The notes: generated by a model not told the origin, from the letters alone. 64,000 nucleotides of DNA from Verrucomicrobiales bacterium (GCA_028033615.1 JAOFDG010000001.1:1-64000), one strand, 5' to 3'. Positions 25,436 to 35,235 are shown, counted from the first letter of the stretch. A program made the numbers and translations.

Positions 25436-26764
25436 CTATTTTGCCGCTAAAGACACCCTGATTAATTCGGTATCATTTCTAATGAAGCATGACTTCATGG
25501 CATACGCAGGGTGAGACCAAACGATTTTCCGTTGCCTCATATCAATACCATTAGGCTCTATCAAATGAGCTCGACTAATCTCGTGATAGCCTTTCGAATC
25601 TATTTTTGCTAACGCTAAGTCTCCAGTTTCACTGAATAGAAAAAATCTATCCTTATGTGGAGTGACAAAAACTGTTCCCCATCGAGAGGGTCTTTCTAGT
25701 CCGACAGGATCGAGTGAATCCCATATTCGTTTACCACTTTCGAGATTCAGGCAACGAAACTCACCATAACTACACGCACCATAAATGTGACCTTCAGTTA
25801 TAACGGCAGTGTTCATGATACCATTGAGGTGCTGAGTTCTTTTTTCACTTACTTTTTCTGTTTTCCAAATAATTTCTGGTTCCTTATTTGGAATCATTTT
25901 CAAAGCCATTGAACCATTGTAGAATGAAGAAAGGAAAAGAATATTATCTGCTAACTGTGGAGTCGACACGCTTAGTCCATAACGAAGTTGCCACGGAATA
26001 GTCCAAATTACTTTACCTGTTCTTGGGTTTAGTGCATTCACTGAATCAGGTGTCCATATGATTAGAAATTTTTTGTTGTTATGATTTATAATTACTGGTG
26101 GAGCGTACCCAGGCTCCTTCGCAGTCAGGGACCGCCAGACTTCTTTACCGTTGGATTTATTAAATGCTACTGCGACTGTTCCCTCTCCTCCGGCTAGACA
26201 TATCAGAAGGTCTTCATATATTAAAGGATTTGATGAGAAGCCCCAAGTCGGAGTCTTTATATTGAAAGCAGTATTGAAGTCTTTTGACCAAATTTCTTCT
26301 CCGTTATCAGTATCTCTACAAAACAGATTTCCCTCGGATCCAATCGTATAAATGAGATTTTCATTAATGAGAGGTGTTGATCTAGGTCCGGCTGAGTAAC
26401 TAATTGAGTATGGGCAATCGTATGATTTTTCCCAAAGGACTTTACCGTTTTTAGCGTCCAAACAAATTAATCTTTCATTGCCTGGAATCGTTACCCTTGA
26501 GAAAGGATTCTCAGGAGATTTTGAATCCTTATCCATTTGTCTATCCATCACATAGACTTTGCCATTGGCTACGGCAGGTCCTGCGTAACCCCTGCCAATT
26601 TTAGTTTTCCAAACAGTATCTAGCCCATCGTCAGGGAATTTCTCTAGAATACCGTCTTCTCTCCAAACGCCATCTTTGTCTGGTCCGAACCAACCTGGCC
26701 AATCATCAGCTTTTATTATTGTTGTTGTAATTAATAAGAGAAGAAAAACTTTTTTGTACATCAA
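25436..26764 (-). CDS. Secreted PQQ-type beta-propeller (BamB/quinoprotein-like) protein
   Basis: A signal peptide (residues 1-20, ending near IIKAD) precedes a 420-residue propeller. The opening DDWPGWFGPDKDGVW is common to PVC PQQ-like proteins. Repeating PQQ-binding-like blades are seen as VYVMDRQM, LICLDAKNGKVLWEKSY, LFCRDTDNGEEIWSKDF, VAFNKSNGKEVWRS, VNALNPRTGKVIWTIPW and CLNLESGKRIWDSLD. BamB is the assembly-factor homologue, but these PVC proteins more probably bind or sense ligands, or form the quinoprotein part of dehydrogenases; no cofactor residues can be confirmed. It is convergent with the vWA gene and separated by 76 bases from the divergently transcribed small membrane protein. 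Confidence 0.8.
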   Translation of the reverse strand: MMYKKVFLLLLITTTIIKADDWPGWFGPDKDGVWREDGILEKFPDDGLDTVWKTKIGRGYAGPAVANGKVYVMDRQMDKDSKSPENPFSRVTIPGNERLICLDAKNGKVLWEKSYDCPYSISYSAGPRSTPLINENLIYTIGSEGNLFCRDTDNGEEIWSKDFNTAFNIKTPTWGFSSNPLIYEDLLICLAGGEGTVAVAFNKSNGKEVWRSLTAKEPGYAPPVIINHNNKKFLIIWTPDSVNALNPRTGKVIWTIPWQLRYGLSVSTPQLADNILFLSSFYNGSMALKMIPNKEPEIIWKTEKVSEKRTQHLNGIMNTAVITEGHIYGACSYGEFRCLNLESGKRIWDSLDPVGLERPSRWGTVFVTPHKDRFFLFSETGDLALAKIDSKGYHEISRAHLIEPNGIDMRQRKIVWSHPAYAMKSCFIRNDTELIRVSLAAK

Positions 26765-26840
26765 TTTTAGCTAGTTGTTTGAAGGTATTATCAATTAATA
26801 AGCTTCTTCCATATTAATAATAATGCTAACATAAATGTAG

Positions 26841-27188
26841 ATGAAAAAGTGGCATTTGTTTGCGTGTGTTCCTTACGCTTTTGCTATTATTCTTTTTTAT
26901 TCAGTTGCAGTTCACATGTACTATACACTCGAGGGTTGGCCAACTTCTATTGGTACTAGAGGTTTTCCTGAGCCATTACTTATTCATGTGAATATTCAAG
27001 GATGGTATCTCTCCATACTTGGTTTTTTTACTGTTTTTGTTTCTCCAGTGATTATTCTAATTTGCTTTATTGTGCCAAAATTACGGCACTTAAGTATCTA
27101 TTTTTTATTTCAGATTATTGGTCTAGTGATTTTCCTTGCGCAGATGTTTTTTGCTCCTGATGCCTATGTTAATTGGTTTTGGGATTGA
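26841..27188 (+). CDS. Small integral membrane protein, 115 residues
   Basis: Three hydrophobic helices are visible at about residues 7-27, 52-75 and 82-105, with short linkers. The first is FACVPYAFAIILFYSVAV, the second YLSILGFFTVFVSPVIIL, the third IYFLFQIIGLVIFLAQMFF. The loop between the first and second (about 25 residues) would be exposed and includes GWPTSIGTRGFPEP. It has no signal peptide beyond the first helix. I recognise no family. It lies 144 bases before the ATP-grasp operon, on the same strand; co-transcription is possible but not shown. The gene start at ATG 26841 is the only reasonable one in that frame. Confidence 0.55.
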   Translation: MKKWHLFACVPYAFAIILFYSVAVHMYYTLEGWPTSIGTRGFPEPLLIHVNIQGWYLSILGFFTVFVSPVIILICFIVPKLRHLSIYFLFQIIGLVIFLAQMFFAPDAYVNWFWD

Positions 27189-27332
27189 GTAAAATGAAGG
27201 TTTTAAATTGATAACTATATTAGGAAAACATAATTTTCTAACACTGTTTGGCATAGCAATAGCTCCTATGTAGTTGCGTAAAAATTATTTTACAAAGCTA
27301 CCATTTTTTTAATTTCAGTATTCTGAACCATC

Positions 27333-28775
27333 ATGTTTGATAAATATCACACAGACAATTTCTTTGATGAGATGTTTATCAACAACGAAGAAAATCTTCG
27401 AACAAGGAATCACTATGGTTTAGTTCAGGATATATTTAGCTCTTTTTCGGGTAAAGACTTTAAGGCAAAACAGCATTCAATTAATAGAGCTTTTGTAGAG
27501 CATGGAGTAACTTTTACCGTTTACAGTGATCACCAAGGAACAGAAAAAATTTTTCCTTTTGATCCTTTTCCCCGTGTTGTTCCTTTTAATGAATGGGAAA
27601 AAGTAGAGCACGGATTAATTCAGAGAGTTACTGCACTTAACTTATTTCTTCATGATATTTACCATGATGCTCAAATTGTTAGTGATGGAGTTATTCCCGA
27701 GCACGTAGTCAAGTCTGCAGAGCACTATAGGCCTGCATTAAAAGGTTTAGACGTGCCAGAAAATATTTATATCCATATATGCGGATCTGATCTTATTAGA
27801 GATCATAATGGTGACTATATTGTGCTAGAAGATAATTTACGATGTCCTTCTGGTGTTTCTTATGTTCTTGAGAATAGGGAAGTCATGAAACGTTCTTTTC
27901 CTAATCTCTACAGGGATATGAATGTTAGACCTGTTAACCATTATCCTCAAATGTTACACGATGCCCTAAAATTTGTGGCTCCAGTTCGTAAATCTGACCC
28001 TATTTGTGTTTTGCTTAGTCCCGGTGTTTATAATAGTGCTTATTTTGAGCATACTTTTTTGGCTCAAGAGATGGGAATTGAAATTGTAGAGGGTCGTGAC
28101 CTCATCGTTATAGATAATATCGTATACTTGAGAACAACAACTGGCTTAGTTCAAGTTGATGTCATCTATAGACGTATTGATGACGATTTTATAGATCCAA
28201 CGGTTTTTAAAGAAGATTCAATGCTCGGTGTGCCGGGTCTTGTCGGAGCCTGCGAGAGAGGAAACGTTACACTAGCCAATGCTCTAGGAGCGGGGGTAGC
28301 TGATGACAAAGTAGTCTATGCCTTTGTCCCTAAAATGATCGAATATTATCTTTCGCAAAAACCCATATTAAAAAATGTCCCGACTTTTTTAACCTACGAT
28401 GATGATGAACGAAATCATGTCCTTAATAATCTTGAGTCATTAGTTGTTAAAGCAGCGAATGAGTCAGGAGGTTATGGAATGCTAATGGGCCCAACTTCAA
28501 CAAAAAAAGAAAGAGAAAACTTTAGTAAAAAAATTAATGAGAATCCTCGTAATTATGTTGCTCAGCCCGTAATTTCTTTATCAAGGCATCCTACGATTTG
28601 TGATGGCATTTGTGAGGGGCGGCACATTGATCTGAGGCCCTTCGTCATTTATGGCGAAACAGTTGAAGTTCTTCCTGGTGGATTAACGAGAGTCGCTCTT
28701 AATAAGGGATCTTTAGTGGTTAATTCATCTCAGGGTGGCGGGAGTAAGGATACTTGGGTACTCCGCTCAAATTAA
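27333..28775 (+). CDS. Circularly permuted ATP-grasp type 2 protein (DUF404/DUF407)
   Basis: This 480-residue protein matches the circularly permuted ATP-grasp family throughout: FFDEMFINNEE near the N-terminus, VEHGVTFTVYSD, PFDPFPRVVPFNEW, FLHDIYHDAQIVSDGVIP, HICGSDLIRDHNGDY, VLEDNLRCPSGVSYVLENRE, VVKAANESGGYGMLMGP, and IDLRPFVIYGE. ATP-grasp enzymes form amide or thioester bonds from acyl-phosphate intermediates, and this family is usually found with an Alpha-E protein and a transglutaminase-like protein, as here; the substrate is not established. The gene starts at ATG 27333 and ends 19 bases before the Alpha-E start. It has no signal peptide, so it acts in the cytoplasm. Confidence 0.88.
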   Translation: MFDKYHTDNFFDEMFINNEENLRTRNHYGLVQDIFSSFSGKDFKAKQHSINRAFVEHGVTFTVYSDHQGTEKIFPFDPFPRVVPFNEWEKVEHGLIQRVTALNLFLHDIYHDAQIVSDGVIPEHVVKSAEHYRPALKGLDVPENIYIHICGSDLIRDHNGDYIVLEDNLRCPSGVSYVLENREVMKRSFPNLYRDMNVRPVNHYPQMLHDALKFVAPVRKSDPICVLLSPGVYNSAYFEHTFLAQEMGIEIVEGRDLIVIDNIVYLRTTTGLVQVDVIYRRIDDDFIDPTVFKEDSMLGVPGLVGACERGNVTLANALGAGVADDKVVYAFVPKMIEYYLSQKPILKNVPTFLTYDDDERNHVLNNLESLVVKAANESGGYGMLMGPTSTKKERENFSKKINENPRNYVAQPVISLSRHPTICDGICEGRHIDLRPFVIYGETVEVLPGGLTRVALNKGSLVVNSSQGGGSKDTWVLRSN

Positions 28776-28794
28776 ATCTTTTAAGATCAAATTA

Positions 28795-29808
28795 ATGCTA
28801 TCCAGATCTGCAGATAACCTTTATTGGATGTCCAGATACATTGAAAGGGCTGAAAATATTGCTAGAATATTGGAAACTAGTTCTCAATTTCTTTTGGATC
28901 TTGGACAAGGATCTAGGCAAATGGATAATTCAGGTTGGAGGCCAATCCTTGAAGTTTTATGTGTTGATGAAGACTTTGATAGAATAAAGAAGCAGGATCC
29001 GGAGCTAGGAATTCTCCAATTTCTTTCTATTTCTAAGTTTAATTCGGACAGTATTATTCAGTGCATCGCTTTGGCAAGAGAGAATGCTAGAATGGTTAGA
29101 GATAAAATTTCTGAGGAGATGTGGCGCGAACTAAATCGCATACACTTATTTCTAAAAAGTGAATCAGCAAAGACAGAATGGGAGTTTTCCCAACATGAGT
29201 TTTTTAATCGGATTATCAGATTTTCATTACTATTCCAAGGTTTAGTACAATCTACTATTGCGCATAATGAAGGATATTTATTTATTCAATTAGGAAAGTA
29301 TTTAGAGAGAGCTGACAAGACAACCCGCATAGTAGACATTCCTTCTCTATATGAAAAAAAATCTCTATCTGTCTCACCTTGGCCTACCGTATTAAAATCA
29401 TGTAGCGCCAGAGCTACATACCTTACTTCTATAGGAACAACTATTACAGAGAAAGAGAGTATATCTTTACTTCTCTTTGACGGAAACTTTCCAAGGTCGT
29501 TACGATTTTGTTTGAATGAGGTTGATTCTATAATGCATAAGATTTCACAAACCCCACGGGGAAATTTTAGTAATGAAGCTGAGAGAATAACGGGAGCTGT
29601 GTTAGCGAGCATAGATTTTAACGGCAAAACTGATATCGAGCTTCTCGGACTTCATGATTATCTGGACCATATTCAGGATAAGATTAATAGCATTGGGGAA
29701 CAAATTTTTGATCATTATATTTTGTTACCCACTTCAACCATTGAAGCCCCTGAATTACCTAATCCTGTCATTCAAGATTATCAGCAGCAACAACAGCAAC
29801 AACAATAG
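28795..29808 (+). CDS. Alpha-E domain protein (DUF403)
   Basis: The 337-residue protein begins MLSRSADNLYWMSRYIERAE, the conserved start of the Alpha-E family, which fixes the ATG at 28795; a longer GTG start inside the previous gene is not needed. Helical segments follow, including FFNRIIRFSLLFQGLVQ, FIQLGKYLERADKTTRIVD, and FDGNFPRSLRFCLNEVD. The family is all helical and always seems to accompany circularly permuted ATP-grasp and transglutaminase-like genes; its biochemical role is unresolved. The last residues are eight glutamines encoded by mixed CAG and CAA codons, directly before the stop, probably a disordered tail. The 18-base gap to the transglutaminase gene suggests an operon. Confidence 0.9.
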   Translation: MLSRSADNLYWMSRYIERAENIARILETSSQFLLDLGQGSRQMDNSGWRPILEVLCVDEDFDRIKKQDPELGILQFLSISKFNSDSIIQCIALARENARMVRDKISEEMWRELNRIHLFLKSESAKTEWEFSQHEFFNRIIRFSLLFQGLVQSTIAHNEGYLFIQLGKYLERADKTTRIVDIPSLYEKKSLSVSPWPTVLKSCSARATYLTSIGTTITEKESISLLLFDGNFPRSLRFCLNEVDSIMHKISQTPRGNFSNEAERITGAVLASIDFNGKTDIELLGLHDYLDHIQDKINSIGEQIFDHYILLPTSTIEAPELPNPVIQDYQQQQQQQQ

Positions 29809-29826
29809 ACAGTTCATTTAATACTA

Positions 29827-30774
29827 GTGAAAAAACAAATAAACACACCAGTGACTGAAGAGATAAATATTAACTTGGATAGCAGTTCTGAAACTATTCA
29901 GAATATCTCGAAGTATTCAATTATACACAAGACTACTTTTTCTTATAGTGAAGAGGCTAGGGAAAATGTTAATCAGGTCAGATTAAAACCATTAAATGGT
30001 TATTATCAAAATTTAGATTTCTATCTTCTGACTGTTTTGCCAGCAACTAAGCTTACGGAGTACCCAGATTTATTTGGTAATTCGGTACATTATTTTGAGG
30101 TAAATAGTCCCCATAAAAAACTTCAAATAGAGTCCCGTTCGACTGTATCTATTGAGGCCGTGGTAGATTATAAAAATTTACCCTATGGTTCAAAGCACGA
30201 TGATTTACTTGGACTAATAGAAAGAGATGATTGCTACGAATTTTTAAATGGTAGCACTTATGTAAACTGGCCCATATCTCTTTGGAAGGAAGCACTAGAT
30301 GTCAAAGACAACTCTGAGGATGTTTTTCAAACTTGCTACTCCTTAATGACCTTTGTTTATAATGTTTGTTTTTATTGTACAGAATCAACCACAGCAGAAA
30401 CGACAGCCTATGAAGTATTTAACGACAAAAGAGGAGTCTGCCAAGACTTTGCTCACTTATTGATAGCCTATTGTAGAAGTATAAAGATTCCGGCGAGATA
30501 TGTTTCTGGCTATATTTGGGATCCTTCTGGTGGTAGCGGAGAAAATGCGATGATAGGCTCACAGGCTTCTCATGCATGGGTAGAAGTTTATGTTCCAAAT
30601 GCTGGATGGATTGGACTGGATCCAACTAATAATAAAATTGTTAATGAGCAGTACATCAAAATTGCGATAGGTAAAGACTATGATGATGTGGCTCCTATAC
30701 GTGGAACTTTTTACGGTGGAGGTCAGCGTAGTAAAATGGAGGTCAAAGTAAATGTAAGTAAATTTACGAAATAA
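29827..30774 (+). CDS. Transglutaminase-like cysteine peptidase/acyltransferase family protein
   Basis: The 315-residue protein has the N-terminal beta-domain of the bacterial transglutaminase family (YSIIHKTTFSYSEEAREN, QVRLKPLNG, YPDLFGNSVHYFEV), then the papain-like core with C205 in GVCQDFAHLLIAYCRS, a histidine in SHAWVEVYVP and an aspartate in GLDPTNN. All three catalytic-triad residues are present, so the enzyme is likely active as a peptidase or amide-bond modifying enzyme. It starts at GTG 29827. As third gene of the ATP-grasp/Alpha-E set it may process or hydrolyse the product made by the ligase, a model from the family's conserved linkage. It ends 11 bases before the convergent DUF1501 gene. 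Confidence 0.9.
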   Translation: MKKQINTPVTEEININLDSSSETIQNISKYSIIHKTTFSYSEEARENVNQVRLKPLNGYYQNLDFYLLTVLPATKLTEYPDLFGNSVHYFEVNSPHKKLQIESRSTVSIEAVVDYKNLPYGSKHDDLLGLIERDDCYEFLNGSTYVNWPISLWKEALDVKDNSEDVFQTCYSLMTFVYNVCFYCTESTTAETTAYEVFNDKRGVCQDFAHLLIAYCRSIKIPARYVSGYIWDPSGGSGENAMIGSQASHAWVEVYVPNAGWIGLDPTNNKIVNEQYIKIAIGKDYDDVAPIRGTFYGGGQRSKMEVKVNVSKFTK

Positions 30775-30785
30775 TACTTTTGCTT

Positions 30786-32240
30786 TTATGCAACAATATC
30801 ATTAATGACGTTGCCCGAAACATCAGTCAGTCTGAAGCGTCGACCACTATGAAGGTAAGTGAGTTTTTTGTGCTCCATACCTAAAAGGTGAAGAATAGTC
30901 GCATGAATGTCATGGATCTCAACCTTATCCACTGCTGCTTTGTGACCTATTTCATCTGTTTCACCATATGAAGTGCCTCCCTTAGATCCTCCACCTGCAA
31001 ACCAATAGCAACCGGCATGAGGGTTATGATCTCTTCCAGTAGGTTTGCCACCTGAAAGTTGTGAGACTGGAAGTCTGCCAAATTCACCACCCCAAATAAC
31101 TAAAGTATCTTTCAGTAGACCACGTTGTTCGAGGTCAGAAAGAAGACCTGCAATTGGCTGATCAGTTTCACCTGCAAATTGTGAATGGTTCTTCTTAATA
31201 TCTCCATGGCCGTCCCAACTTCTTTGATTCTCCATGCCGCCAGAATAAATCTGCACGAATCGAACTCCACGTTCAACCATTCGCCTAGCCATTAGGCATT
31301 GCCTTGCAAAGTGAGAGCATCTCTTTTCATTTAGACCGTATAAATTTTTGATATGCTCGGGTTCACTATCAACTTCAAAGCATTCTGGTGCCTCTTGTTG
31401 CATCCTATAAGCAAGTTCAAAACTTCTTATTCTAGCTGTGAGTTCTTTATCCTCTGGATATTTTTTTTGATGTTCGTTATTTAATTTCCCAATCAGATCA
31501 AGTTGAGCTCTTTGCTGCTGATCACTTAACTCACCTATTCTCCTCAAATTTGGTATAGGTTCACCTTTTGATCTTACCCAAGTGCCCTGATAAGCTCCTG
31601 GAAGAAAGCCGCTACTCCAATTAGCAGCATGACCTTTTGGTAGGCCTCTGTTTAGAGGATCTGACATCACTACGAATGCTGGAAGATTTTCATTTTCGGA
31701 TCCGAGGCCATAAGTTACCCAACTGCCAACGCATGGGTGACTCATTCTTGTAACGCCCGTATTGGCCATAAAAAGAGCAGGGCTATGGTTGTTAGATTGC
31801 GTATGAAATGACTTTATGAATGCCATTTTATCAACGTGTTTTGAAAGGTTAGGAAACAAAGAAGATGCCCACATGCCACTTTGTCCGTGCTGTTTAAATT
31901 CAAATGGAGACTTCAGTAGTGGTCCTACAGCATTATCAAAGAATCCAGTTGTCTTATCGAATCCATCGAGTTTCTGTCCGTCTGCTTTTACTAGCCCGGG
32001 CTTATAATCCCAAGTGTCTACATGGCTTGGTCCTCCGTTGATGAAAAGCCATATTACGTTTTTAGCTTTAGCCTTGTGGTGAGGTTTTTTCGAGGCTAAT
32101 GGGTTAATAGAATTATTTTGTGAGCCGATTGAATTCTGATTGAGCAGAGAATTTAATGCCAGCATACCTATGCCTCCTCCTGCACGTTGCAAGAGTGCTC
32201 GACGGGTTGAAACGTTTTGTATTCTTCCGCAGTGATTCAT
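30786..32240 (-). CDS. DUF1501 family Tat-exported protein
   Basis: The 484-residue product begins with a Tat-like signal, VSTRRALLQRAGGGIGMLAL, and continues with DUF1501 motifs: KNVIWLFINGGPSHVDTWD, SWVTYGLGSENENLPAFVV, GVRFVQIYSGGMENQRSWD, LVIWGGEFGRLPVSQ, GRDHNPHAGCYWFAGG. It is a paralogue of the 14772 gene. The conserved aspartates and histidines of the sulfatase-like core are present. It is encoded five bases after the PSCyt1-DUF1549-DUF1553 gene in the same transcript (32246 is that gene's last coding base), so the pair is translationally close-coupled. Exported as a folded protein, it probably acts in the periplasm. The substrate is unknown. Confidence 0.9.
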   Translation of the reverse strand: MNHCGRIQNVSTRRALLQRAGGGIGMLALNSLLNQNSIGSQNNSINPLASKKPHHKAKAKNVIWLFINGGPSHVDTWDYKPGLVKADGQKLDGFDKTTGFFDNAVGPLLKSPFEFKQHGQSGMWASSLFPNLSKHVDKMAFIKSFHTQSNNHSPALFMANTGVTRMSHPCVGSWVTYGLGSENENLPAFVVMSDPLNRGLPKGHAANWSSGFLPGAYQGTWVRSKGEPIPNLRRIGELSDQQQRAQLDLIGKLNNEHQKKYPEDKELTARIRSFELAYRMQQEAPECFEVDSEPEHIKNLYGLNEKRCSHFARQCLMARRMVERGVRFVQIYSGGMENQRSWDGHGDIKKNHSQFAGETDQPIAGLLSDLEQRGLLKDTLVIWGGEFGRLPVSQLSGGKPTGRDHNPHAGCYWFAGGGSKGGTSYGETDEIGHKAAVDKVEIHDIHATILHLLGMEHKKLTYLHSGRRFRLTDVSGNVINDIVA

Positions 32241-32245
32241 AATTT

Positions 32246-35167
32246 TTATTCGATGTAAATAAATTCGTTTGAACTCATCAATGCTCCACAGTAATTCGTG
32301 AGAGCTTTTTCTTTATTGCCAGAGTAGCTATCTGTTTGAGCTTTAAGAAAATTAATACCGGTCTGAAGTTCAATCCTCGTTGGTTTCCTTCCAAAGGCAA
32401 TTCTGTATCCAAGAGTTACAGGATCATCCGAATTTTTTAACCTAGCGGCAAATGCGACAGCCATTCTCCTAATGTTTGGATCATTTATAAAGCTTAATGC
32501 TTGAGATGGTGTTGTTGTCACTGACCTTTTACCCATACTTGACAAAGAGTCAGGCCAATCAAATAATTGCATGATTGGTACAAGTTTACTTCTTTTAATG
32601 AAAAAATAAATACTCCGCCTGTTCATGCTTTCTTTTAGAGTGCCTGGACCGTACATAGTTTCATCTAGAAGGCCAGATACTACTAGAGCATTATCTCGAA
32701 TGGCTTCGGCCTCGAGCCTTCTTGGCTCTCTGGGTGACTGATATGCTTTACTTTCAAGAATCAGACGATGAATGTGTTTCAGACTCCAACCATTTTCAAT
32801 GAGCTCTAAAGCTAACCAATCTAGCAGTTCAGGGTGGTTAGGTTTTTCTCCCTGGAAACCGAAATCGTTCGGAGTTGAAACAATTCCTATGCCAAAGTAG
32901 TGCTGCCAAATACGGTTTACGATAACCCTAGCAAGTAAGTGCCCTGCGCCATTATTTACATCAGTAATCCACTCTGCAATTGCAGTCCTACCTTTAGACT
33001 TTATTTCTGTCCCCCTACTCAAAACTTGGAGAAATCCTAATGAAGCGACTTCACCTTTTTGTCTAACATCACCACGATTTAAGAAATAAGTTTGTTTATA
33101 GAAATCTGGAATACTTCCACTACTAGTGTGGTGTCGCATCGGTTTGACTTTATTTCCACTCGAGCAAATCATAACTTTAGCAATCTCCTTCTTTTGCTTT
33201 GATTCGAGTTCTTTTAATTCGGAAGTTAGTTTATTCCAATGACCGTCAAGAGTCTTATAAAGAGTTAGTATTTTTTCTATATTTGATTTATCGAATTTTC
33301 CACTATTTGAAGTAATGGCATCTTGAATTTCCTTAACTATTTTTTCTGGACCAGAATTTAGATTCTTAATTGAAAGAGTTGAGGCTTCTTTATCGGTAAC
33401 CGAAATCCTAAACCTCCCAATGTTATGTTTGTGATTGTTATTGAAATGGAGTTTGATTTCTAACTGATCTCCTTTTTTGGAATTTGAATCATTGCTAATA
33501 TCAAACATTGCAGAGTGGTCTTTTCCAAATTTAGGGTCTAGCGCCCAGGCAGATTTCGGATTGTCATCAATGGCTGCCGAAATCGGTAGATTTGTTTGCT
33601 CAAAAGTCGCTCTTGGATTGATGAGTTTAAGTGTTTTGCCATCTGCTGTTATTTTAAAGTCACTCAGAGCTATGTTACCGTTACTGGCTCTTCCGGGGCC
33701 TCCTTTTACCATTGAATCGTCTTTCAATGCTTCAATTAGAATAGCACTTATCTTCTCTAGTGAATTTTTGGCAGTAAATGTATAAGTATCAAAATTTGCA
33801 TTATTACCTGTCACTAAATAAGAACCATCATCCTGTTTTAAAAACTTAGCCCCGCCTTTAGATTTAATTTGCTCAGGAACTAAAATTGACCATGGACTTT
33901 TAGCCTTTGTGATTAAGTTATCTTTTTTTAGATTTGAATGCCATTTTTCAAATGATTTTTTAAGATCATTTGTTTCATAGTTTTTTAATTTTGATCTGAC
34001 ATCGTTAACTTTTTTTCTAAGACTTTCATTATCTTTTGGATTCATTGACGCCAAATCAATATCCACATCGCTCCTTACAGTCGTAGTGAATGCCGAAAGC
34101 ATGTTATAATAATCTGCTGTAGGAATTGGATCATATTTATGATCATGACAGCGAGCACAAGCAATTGTGGTTGCTAACATTGCGGTGCCCATTGTTCCAA
34201 GCATGTCATCCATAGCATCGTATCGTATTCTCTCAGCTTCACTGATGGTAATTTGGGTTGGAAACACTCCCGCCCCCAAAAACCCTGTGGCCATCATTGC
34301 CATCGGGTCATCAGGAGCTAACTCATCTCCAGCTATTTGCCATTTTGTGAATTCATTATATGGCATGTCGGAGTTAAAGGAACGAATAACAAAGTCCCTA
34401 TAATGGAATGCAAATTTGCGGTCATAATCTTGCTCGAAACCGTGACTCTCACCGAATCTCGCTACGTCTAACCAGTGCCGTGCCCACTTTTCTCCAAACT
34501 TTGGATTTGATAACAAACCATCAATAAGTGCTTTATAATTTTTACTGGAATAATTATTTACAAAATCATCAAGATTATCTGGGTCAGGAGGTAAGCCGAT
34601 CAGATCAAAATGAAGGCGCCTTCCCAAGACTCTGGGTGTGGCCACTTCTTTAGATTTAATAAAATCATCAAGATTATTTTTATTTCCAAAACTCGTCTTG
34701 ATAGGAGAGTATGCCCAGTAAGATCGATCTTCATCAGTCACTTTCATGGGAGCCTTTTCGCCGTTAGACCTTTCAACAAGTGGGCTGTCATATGCAGCTC
34801 CTAAATCTATCCATTTTTCAATTAATTTAATAGATGACTCTTGCATCTTATCTTCTTTAGGTGGCATGAAGGGTTCTTCACTGTGCCTAAGATAGTTAAT
34901 GAGTGGACTCTCTTTGGCGTTGCCAGGAATTACGGCAATACCCTGATCTCCACCTGCAATTAATCCTTGTCGACTACTAAGATCGAAAGAGGACTTTGTC
35001 TTATCGCCTCCATGGCATTTTAAGCATTGGCTATCGAAAAGAGTTTTTATTTCATTTCTGAATAGCTCTTTGCTCATTGTCATGTTTTTCGCATGGTCGT
35101 TTTGATTTCCATGTACGTTCAGACAAAGAGAAAGTAGAAAAAATATCTTTAAGTAAGATTCTTTCAT
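32246..35167 (-). CDS. PSCyt1-DUF1549-DUF1553 planctomycete-type cytochrome protein
   Basis: This 973-residue protein has a signal peptide (residues 1-20) and an N-terminal PSCyt1 domain with a CxxCH heme site in SQCLKCHGGDK near residue 48, followed by GNAKESPLINYL and EEPFMPPKED. DUF1549 follows (RRLHFDLIGLPPDP, GEKWARHWLDVARFGES, IACARCHDHKYDP with a second CxxCH), then a middle segment with a possible sugar-binding beta-sandwich, then DUF1553 (LARVIVNRIWQHYFGIG, PNHPELLDWLALELI, GWSLKHIHRLIL). It probably is exported and acts on a complex substrate with DUF1501; function is only inferred. The whole gene is complete and ends immediately before the DUF1501 gene; the sialidase-like gene upstream (35236) is 68 bases away on the same strand. 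Confidence 0.9.
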   Translation of the reverse strand: MKESYLKIFFLLSLCLNVHGNQNDHAKNMTMSKELFRNEIKTLFDSQCLKCHGGDKTKSSFDLSSRQGLIAGGDQGIAVIPGNAKESPLINYLRHSEEPFMPPKEDKMQESSIKLIEKWIDLGAAYDSPLVERSNGEKAPMKVTDEDRSYWAYSPIKTSFGNKNNLDDFIKSKEVATPRVLGRRLHFDLIGLPPDPDNLDDFVNNYSSKNYKALIDGLLSNPKFGEKWARHWLDVARFGESHGFEQDYDRKFAFHYRDFVIRSFNSDMPYNEFTKWQIAGDELAPDDPMAMMATGFLGAGVFPTQITISEAERIRYDAMDDMLGTMGTAMLATTIACARCHDHKYDPIPTADYYNMLSAFTTTVRSDVDIDLASMNPKDNESLRKKVNDVRSKLKNYETNDLKKSFEKWHSNLKKDNLITKAKSPWSILVPEQIKSKGGAKFLKQDDGSYLVTGNNANFDTYTFTAKNSLEKISAILIEALKDDSMVKGGPGRASNGNIALSDFKITADGKTLKLINPRATFEQTNLPISAAIDDNPKSAWALDPKFGKDHSAMFDISNDSNSKKGDQLEIKLHFNNNHKHNIGRFRISVTDKEASTLSIKNLNSGPEKIVKEIQDAITSNSGKFDKSNIEKILTLYKTLDGHWNKLTSELKELESKQKKEIAKVMICSSGNKVKPMRHHTSSGSIPDFYKQTYFLNRGDVRQKGEVASLGFLQVLSRGTEIKSKGRTAIAEWITDVNNGAGHLLARVIVNRIWQHYFGIGIVSTPNDFGFQGEKPNHPELLDWLALELIENGWSLKHIHRLILESKAYQSPREPRRLEAEAIRDNALVVSGLLDETMYGPGTLKESMNRRSIYFFIKRSKLVPIMQLFDWPDSLSSMGKRSVTTTPSQALSFINDPNIRRMAVAFAARLKNSDDPVTLGYRIAFGRKPTRIELQTGINFLKAQTDSYSGNKEKALTNYCGALMSSNEFIYIE

Positions 35168-35235
35168 TTAGCGGTTAATTGAATATTGAATGTCTTAAGG
35201 CAGTTTGGTCAAGAAAAGTATCTACTAGAAGTTAG

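Noticed and set aside
28735..28794. Upstream start of the Alpha-E gene inside the ATP-grasp gene
   Set aside because: The family begins with MLSRSADNLYWMSRY at 28795; the extra 20 residues have no conserved features.
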